A DNA stretch of 18,833 nucleotides. It comes from an uncultured Eubacteriales bacterium. GTDB lineage: Bacteria > Bacillota > Clostridia > Oscillospirales > CAG-382. The notes under the pieces were generated by a model. The model was not told where the DNA came from, ran no database searches, and saw only the letters and a list, made by a program, of their open reading frames with translations. This document shows, one piece after another, positions 14,199 to 18,833 of this stretch; within the stretch, counting starts at the first letter, position 1; each line of letters begins with the position of its first letter. A program made the translations under genes and the position numbers. The stretch spans positions 1 through 18,833 of the forward strand of contig URJL01000044.1 in assembly GCA_900548115.1 (NCBI GenBank), read 5' to 3'.

Positions 14199-14927
14199 AT
14201 GCAGTATACCGTTTTGTCGGCAGGCGAATATCTTTCCCGAAATTCTTACCCCGGGCGGGGCGTTCTTCTCGGCGTAACACCCGACGGAAAAAGCGCCGTA
14301 TGCGCCTATTTCATTATGGGGCGCAGTGAAAACAGCCGCAACCGCATTTTCAAAAAACGCGGAGACGATCTTTTCACCGAGCCGTTTGATGTGAGGAAAG
14401 TCGACGACCCCTCGCTTATTCTGTACCGCGCGCTCGGAACATGCGAAAACGATCTTGTCGTCACGAACGGCGATCAAACCGACACGGTCCTTTCTTTTCT
14501 CGAAAGCGGAAAAAGCTTTGAAGAGGCGCTGACCGGCCGCACCTTTGAGCCCGATGCGCCGAACTTTACTCCGCGCATAAGCGGCATTTTCTCTTTTGAC
14601 GGCGAAAAGAGCACTTATAAACTGAGCATTTTGAAAAGTCTTGACGAAAACGGCTCCGCCTGTGCGCGCTATTTTTACAACTATCCCGCAAAGCGCGGGC
14701 TTGCGCACCTGATTCACACCTACGAAAGCGACGGAAATCCTCTTCCGACCTTTTGCGGTGAACCGCGAAGACTTGCGGCCGAAAACGACATTGATGTCTT
14801 TGCCAAGGCGCTTTGGGACGCATTGAACGAAGAAAACCGCATTTCACTTTATGTCCGCTACACTGCTCTTTGCGGCCGAACCTATACCGAAAGAATAATC
14901 AATAAGCATCAAACCGAAGCAGAATAA
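14199..14927 (+). CDS. IMP cyclohydrolase, PurO-like (IMP_cyclohyd family)
   Basis: 242 aa. ATG at 14199 has AAAAGGAG about 7 nt upstream. The N-terminal region resembles the IMP_cyclohyd family first known from archaeal PurO, with GRGVLLGVTPDGKSA (20-34) and the strongly family-like YFIMGRSENSRNRIF (37-51). It has no similarity to the MGS-like cyclohydrolase domain of bifunctional PurH. The expected reaction is ring closure of FAICAR to IMP, the last step of the pathway. It sits 27 nt before a PurH-type AICAR transformylase lacking its own cyclohydrolase domain, so the two together replace PurH. The family call comes from motif memory plus context. I give no symbol, because purO is normally reserved for the archaeal enzyme. 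Confidence 0.85.
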   Translation: MQYTVLSAGEYLSRNSYPGRGVLLGVTPDGKSAVCAYFIMGRSENSRNRIFKKRGDDLFTEPFDVRKVDDPSLILYRALGTCENDLVVTNGDQTDTVLSFLESGKSFEEALTGRTFEPDAPNFTPRISGIFSFDGEKSTYKLSILKSLDENGSACARYFYNYPAKRGLAHLIHTYESDGNPLPTFCGEPRRLAAENDIDVFAKALWDALNEENRISLYVRYTALCGRTYTERIINKHQTEAE

Positions 14928-14954
14928 AATCAGACTCGATAAAGGAGATACGCG

Positions 14955-16136
14955 ATGAACTCTTTTTCGCTCAAATACGGCTGTAACCCCAACCAGACCC
15001 CCGCGCGGGTCTATATGGAAAAGGGCGAGCTTCCCTTTGAAGTATTGAACGGAAGACCCGGCTATATCAATTTTCTCGACGCGCTCAACTCATGGCAGCT
15101 GGTGCGGGAGCTTCGGGCGGAGACGCAGCTTCCCTGCGCCTCCTCCTTCAAGCACGTAAGCCCCACCTCCGCCGCCGTCGGAAGACCGCTTTCGGAATCG
15201 CTTCAAAAAGCCTGCTTTGTCGATGACATTCCGGATCTTTCCTCCTCTCCCCTTGCCTGCGCCTATGCGCGGGCGCGCGGGACCGACCGCATGTGCTCCT
15301 TCGGCGACTGGATCGCGCTTTCGGATGAATGCGACGAGCTTACGGCACAGCTTATTAAGCGCGAGGTATCCGACGGCATCATCGCCCCGGGATATTCCGA
15401 TAAAGCGCTTGAAATTTTAAAAACCAAGAAAAAAGGCGCGTATAACATCGTCAAGATCGACCCCCGTTACATTCCCGACCCCATCGAGCACAAGCAGGTG
15501 TTCGGCGTCACCTTCGAGCAGGGGCGAAACGAACAGAAGATCGACGAAAGTCTTTTGCGCAACATCGTGACCGAAAACAAAATTCTTCCCGAAAGCGCCG
15601 TGACCGATCTTATTGTCGCGCTCATCACCTTAAAATACACTCAGTCGAACTCGGTCTGCTTTGCCTTTGACGGACAGGCGATCGGCGTCGGCGCAGGTCA
15701 GCAGTCGCGCATCCACTGCACCCGTCTTGCCGGCGGAAAAGCGGACACATGGTTCTTGCGGCAGCACGAAAAGGTCTTATCTCTCCCCTTTCTTCCGACG
15801 CTTTCGCGCGCCGACCGCGACAATGTGATCGACGGTTATATCAACCGAAACGAAGAGGACGTCTGTGCGGACGGCGTTTGGCAGAAATATTTTGTGAGCC
15901 GTCCCGAACCGCTGACCGACGCCGAAGAAAAAGAGTATCTTTCGAAGATTTCGGGCGTCTCGCTCGGCTCGGACGCTTTCTTCCCCTTCGGCGACAACAT
16001 CGAGCGCGCGCACCGCTCGGGCGTTTCGTACATCGCACAGCCGGGCGGCTCGATCCGCGATGACGCGGTCATTGACGTATGCAACAAATACGGCATCGTC
16101 ATGGCGCATACCGGCGTGCGTCTTTTCCACCATTAA
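14955..16136 (+). CDS. purH: Stand-alone AICAR transformylase (PurH formyltransferase domain only)
   Basis: 393 aa, against about 510-530 for bifunctional PurH. ATG at 14955 follows AAAGGAG by about 8 nt, and there is no room upstream for the roughly 200-residue MGS-like cyclohydrolase domain. The catalytic Lys-His pair is present at K66-H67 in SSFKHVSPTSAAVG, the usual AICARFT active-site context. Also visible are YTQSNSVCFAFDGQAIGVGAGQ (near 228-249, quoted in part by position), FFPFGDNIERA and the C-terminal GIVMAHTGVRLFHH. It transfers formyl from 10-formyl-THF to AICAR (ZMP), the very metabolite sensed by the upstream riboswitch. The cyclohydrolase step is supplied by the preceding PurO-like gene. 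The symbol refers to the transformylase half only. Confidence 0.93.
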   Translation: MNSFSLKYGCNPNQTPARVYMEKGELPFEVLNGRPGYINFLDALNSWQLVRELRAETQLPCASSFKHVSPTSAAVGRPLSESLQKACFVDDIPDLSSSPLACAYARARGTDRMCSFGDWIALSDECDELTAQLIKREVSDGIIAPGYSDKALEILKTKKKGAYNIVKIDPRYIPDPIEHKQVFGVTFEQGRNEQKIDESLLRNIVTENKILPESAVTDLIVALITLKYTQSNSVCFAFDGQAIGVGAGQQSRIHCTRLAGGKADTWFLRQHEKVLSLPFLPTLSRADRDNVIDGYINRNEEDVCADGVWQKYFVSRPEPLTDAEEKEYLSKISGVSLGSDAFFPFGDNIERAHRSGVSYIAQPGGSIRDDAVIDVCNKYGIVMAHTGVRLFHH

Positions 16137-16173
16137 AAAAGCCCTTTTCCGCAGAGATTGAGTGAGGTAGCAC

Positions 16174-17448
16174 ATGAATATTTTGGTTATCGGAAGCGGC
16201 GGGCGGGAACACGCCCTCATAAAATCCATAAAGAAAAATCCGTCGGTCGAAACGGTCTATGCTCTTCCCGGGAACGGCGGGATCGCAAAGGACGCCGTCT
16301 GCGTCGATATTAAAGCCGACGAATTTGAAAAGATCGTCGACTTTGCCGTGAAAGAAAAGATCGATTTTGCCGTCGTCGCCCCCGACGATCCGCTGGTCGG
16401 CGGTCTTGTCGATCTTCTGAATGCAAAAGGCATTCCCTGCTTCGGTCCCGACAAAAAAGCGGCGATCCTTGAGGGAAGCAAGGTCTTTTCGAAAAATTTG
16501 ATGAAAAAATACAAGATTCCGACGGCGGAATACGCGGTATTCGAAAATTCCGCCGACGCGCTTTCCTATCTTGAAAGCGCCTCCTTCCCCACCGTCATCA
16601 AAGCCGACGGACTTGCTCTCGGGAAAGGCGTCGTCATCGCCGAGAATCTTTCCGAGGCGCAAAACGCCGTCCGCTCGATCATGGAGGACAAGGTATTCGG
16701 CAAGAGCGGAAACGAGATCGTCATCGAAGAATATCTCGAAGGTCCCGAGGTTTCGGTCCTTGCCTTTACCGACGGAAAGACCGTCGTTCCGATGGTCTCT
16801 TCGATGGATCACAAGCGCGCCTTTGACGGCGACCGCGGTCCGAACACGGGCGGCATGGGGACGATCGCGCCCAATCCCTATTACACCGAAGAAGTCGCGC
16901 GGGAATGCACCGAAAAGATTTTTCTGCCGACCATCTGCGCCATGCGCTCCGAGGGTCGCCCCTTTATGGGCTGTCTTTATTTCGGTCTTATGCTGACCGA
17001 AAAAGGTCCGAAGGTCATCGAATACAACTGCCGCTTCGGCGACCCCGAAACGCAGGTGGTTCTGCCCCTTTTGAAGACCGATCTTCTCGAGATTCTTCTC
17101 GCCGTGTCGCAGGGACGTCTTGCGGACATGAAGATCGAATTTGAAGACGGCGCGTGCTGCTGTGTCGTTCTTGCCTCAAACGGCTATCCCGCAAAATACG
17201 AAACGGGTTTCCCCATTACGCTTCCCGAAGTCCTTTCGGAAGGCGAGGAGATCTTCGTTTCGGGCGCAAAGGAACAGAACGGGCGGCTCGTGACGTCGGG
17301 CGGACGCGTTTTGGGCGCCTGCGCCAAGGGAAAGGATCTTAAAGAGGCGATCGAAAACGCCTACCGCCTGTCCGACCGCATTTCCTTTGAAAACGCCCGC
17401 AAGCGCGGGGACATCGGAAAAAGAGCGCTTTCGGCGCTTCAAAAGTAA
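16174..17448 (+). CDS. purD: Phosphoribosylamine-glycine ligase (GAR synthetase)
   Basis: 424 aa, typical PurD. ATG at 16174 is preceded by GAGG about 6 nt upstream, a weaker site than its neighbours. Motifs in order: VIGSGGREHALI (5-16), the PGNGG loop (32-36), the ATP-grasp region ADGLALGKGVVIA near 145-157, EEYLEGPEVSVLAFTDG, HKRAFDGDRGPNTGGMG near 213-229, and YNCRFGDPETQ near 285-295 with the metal-binding Glu/Asn region. It ligates glycine to phosphoribosylamine with ATP. It follows the AICAR transformylase by 37 nt and precedes purL by 12 nt. Confidence 0.97.
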   Translation: MNILVIGSGGREHALIKSIKKNPSVETVYALPGNGGIAKDAVCVDIKADEFEKIVDFAVKEKIDFAVVAPDDPLVGGLVDLLNAKGIPCFGPDKKAAILEGSKVFSKNLMKKYKIPTAEYAVFENSADALSYLESASFPTVIKADGLALGKGVVIAENLSEAQNAVRSIMEDKVFGKSGNEIVIEEYLEGPEVSVLAFTDGKTVVPMVSSMDHKRAFDGDRGPNTGGMGTIAPNPYYTEEVARECTEKIFLPTICAMRSEGRPFMGCLYFGLMLTEKGPKVIEYNCRFGDPETQVVLPLLKTDLLEILLAVSQGRLADMKIEFEDGACCCVVLASNGYPAKYETGFPITLPEVLSEGEEIFVSGAKEQNGRLVTSGGRVLGACAKGKDLKEAIENAYRLSDRISFENARKRGDIGKRALSALQK

Positions 17449-17460
17449 GAAGGAGAAGCC

Positions 17461-18833
17461 ATGGTATACAGAATATATGTGGAAAAACGCCCCGCCTTCG
17501 CAAACGAGGCGGCGTCCCTTTTGTCGGATATTCGGCTATCGCTTCGGATGCCGAACCTTACCGCGCTTCGTATCCTGAATCGCTACGACGCGGAAAACAT
17601 CGAAAAAGAACTTTTCGACCGCGCCGTAAAGACCGTTTTTTCCGAGCCGCAGGTCGATCTTACGTACGATACGCTTCCCGATCGCGAAGGCTTTACCGTT
17701 TTTGCCGCGGAATATCTTCCGGGGCAGTTTGACCAGCGCGCTGACTCCGCCGCGCAGTGCATCGGCATTCTGTCGCGAAAAGAAAATCCCGTTGTGCGCA
17801 GTGCCAAGGTCTATTATCTTGCAGGAGAGCTTTCGCGCGAAGACGTCGAAAAGATCAAGCGCTTTATCATCAATCCCGTCGAGAGCCGCGAAGCGTCGCT
17901 CGAGCCGTGTACATCGCTTTCGGTCGATACCGAAGCGCCGAAGGAGATCGAGTGTCTTTCGGGTTTTCTTGCGCTTGACGAAAAAAGCGCAAAAGACTTC
18001 ATTCGCGAACGCGGACTTGCCATGGATACGGACGATCTTCTTTTCTGCCGCGATTATTTCCGCAGCGAAAAACGCGAGCCGACCGTGACCGAGCTTCGCA
18101 TTCTCGACACCTATTGGTCGGATCACTGCCGCCACACAACCTTTACGACGATACTTGACAAAGCCGACTTTGTCTCGCCGCTCCACGCGCGCGCCTATGC
18201 GCGCTACGAAGAAACGCGCCGTGTGCTTTGCCGTGAGGAAAAGCCGAAAACGCTTATGGATATCGCCACGATCGCGGCAAAAAAGCTGAAGCACGACGGA
18301 TTCCTTTCCAAATTGGACGAATCGGAGGAGATCAACGCCTGCACCGTCAAAATCAAAGTAAACATCGACGGAGAAGACGAAGATTTTCTTTTGCTCTTTA
18401 AAAACGAAACGCACAACCACCCGACCGAGATCGAGCCTTTCGGCGGTGCAGCTACCTGTCTCGGCGGCGCTATCCGCGATCCGCTGTCAGGACGTTCATA
18501 TGTATACCAGGCTATGCGTGTGACCGGTGCGGCAAATCCGCTCGTTCCCGTTGAGGACACTATCAACGGAAAGCTCCCGCAGAGAAAGATAACTGTCGGC
18601 GCAGCTAACGGCTACAGTTCATACGGCAACCAGATAGGTCTGGCAACAGGTCACGTTGCCGAAGTTTACCACCCGGGTTATGTTGCAAAAAGAATGGAGA
18701 TAGGCGCTGTTCTCGGAGCTGCTCCTGCAAGCAATATAAGACGTGAAGCTCCTGTTCCAGGCGATATCGTTGTTCTGCTCGGCGGCAAGACAGGCAGAGA
18801 CGGCTGCGGCGGTGCAACAGGTTCTTCAAAGTC
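17461..18833 (+). CDS. purL: Phosphoribosylformylglycinamidine synthase, single-chain clostridial type (3' end cut)
   Basis: ATG at 17461 follows AAGGAG by 5-6 nt. The frame is open to the right edge (457 complete codons); the full single-chain enzyme is usually about 1,200-1,260 aa. The N-terminal PurS-like part (MVYRIYVEKRP) is fused directly, so no separate purS is needed, and the glutaminase (PurQ) part would be at the missing C-terminus. Visible core motifs are DTYWSDHCRHTTF near 216-228, KNETHNHPTEIEPFGGAATC near 313-332, and GGKTGRDGCGGATGSS at the edge. It converts FGAR to FGAM with ATP and glutamine. Odd feature: codon usage switches abruptly at about 18445 although the protein frame and family match continue, suggesting a chimera or recombination inside the gene. 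Confidence 0.94.
   Translation, partial: MVYRIYVEKRPAFANEAASLLSDIRLSLRMPNLTALRILNRYDAENIEKELFDRAVKTVFSEPQVDLTYDTLPDREGFTVFAAEYLPGQFDQRADSAAQCIGILSRKENPVVRSAKVYYLAGELSREDVEKIKRFIINPVESREASLEPCTSLSVDTEAPKEIECLSGFLALDEKSAKDFIRERGLAMDTDDLLFCRDYFRSEKREPTVTELRILDTYWSDHCRHTTFTTILDKADFVSPLHARAYARYEETRRVLCREEKPKTLMDIATIAAKKLKHDGFLSKLDESEEINACTVKIKVNIDGEDEDFLLLFKNETHNHPTEIEPFGGAATCLGGAIRDPLSGRSYVYQAMRVTGAANPLVPVEDTINGKLPQRKITVGAANGYSSYGNQIGLATGHVAEVYHPGYVAKRMEIGAVLGAAPASNIRREAPVPGDIVVLLGGKTGRDGCGGATGSSK

Noticed and set aside
13590..14717. 375-codon minus-strand open frame across purN and the cyclohydrolase gene
   Set aside because: It runs antisense through two clearly recognised operon genes and has no start signal or motif.

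Overview
The window reads as DNA from a low-to-mid GC Bacillota, most likely a gut or rumen Clostridia of the Oscillospiraceae/Ruminococcaceae kind. This rests on gene families, operon order and strong AGGAGG-type ribosome binding sites; no rRNA marker is present. It has two parts of different character, plus a suspicious last 390 bases.

Region 1 (1 to about 4620) looks like one end of an integrative/conjugative element of the Tn1549-like type. All its genes are on the minus strand and read away from the chromosomal junction: parA, parB (overlapping by 44 nt), a Pro/Glu/Thr-rich lipoprotein, and a large secreted surface protein cut by the left window edge, with a thioester adhesin domain and the start of a SpaA-like domain. 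No integrase or conjugation gene is visible, so the element assignment is an inference. The non-coding 3923-4627 stretch holds a long hairpin-rich candidate leader RNA ahead of parA, phased A-tracts, two tandem minus-strand terminators, and three copies of TGGCGTAAG just outside lysS that may be recombinase arm sites at the element end.

Region 2 (4628 to about 11000) is chromosomal housekeeping. greA and lysS form a minus-strand pair behind a consensus sigma-A promoter; the LysRS carries an extra C-terminal MetG/EMAP-type tRNA-binding domain. Divergent from greA is a one-gene ABC exporter unit, separated from a convergent class B penicillin-binding protein gene by a perfect palindromic terminator.

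Region 3 (11018 to the right edge) is a de novo purine operon: a sigma-A promoter, a ZTP (ZMP/AICAR-sensing) riboswitch with an overlapping terminator, then purE, purC, purM, purN, a PurO-like IMP cyclohydrolase, a stand-alone AICAR transformylase, purD and the start of a single-chain clostridial-type purL. The usual bifunctional PurH is replaced by two separate proteins, and purF is missing from its usual slot between purC and purM. The riboswitch senses the substrate of the split AICAR transformylase/cyclohydrolase pair, so the operon should switch on when ZMP/ZTP accumulates, for example when 10-formyl-THF is short.

From about 18445 to the right edge the purL frame stays open, but codon choice changes abruptly (GCC/GCG to GCA/GCT, CTT lost, AGA appears). 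This suggests a chimeric assembly join or a recombinant gene. No CRISPR array, tRNA or rRNA was seen.
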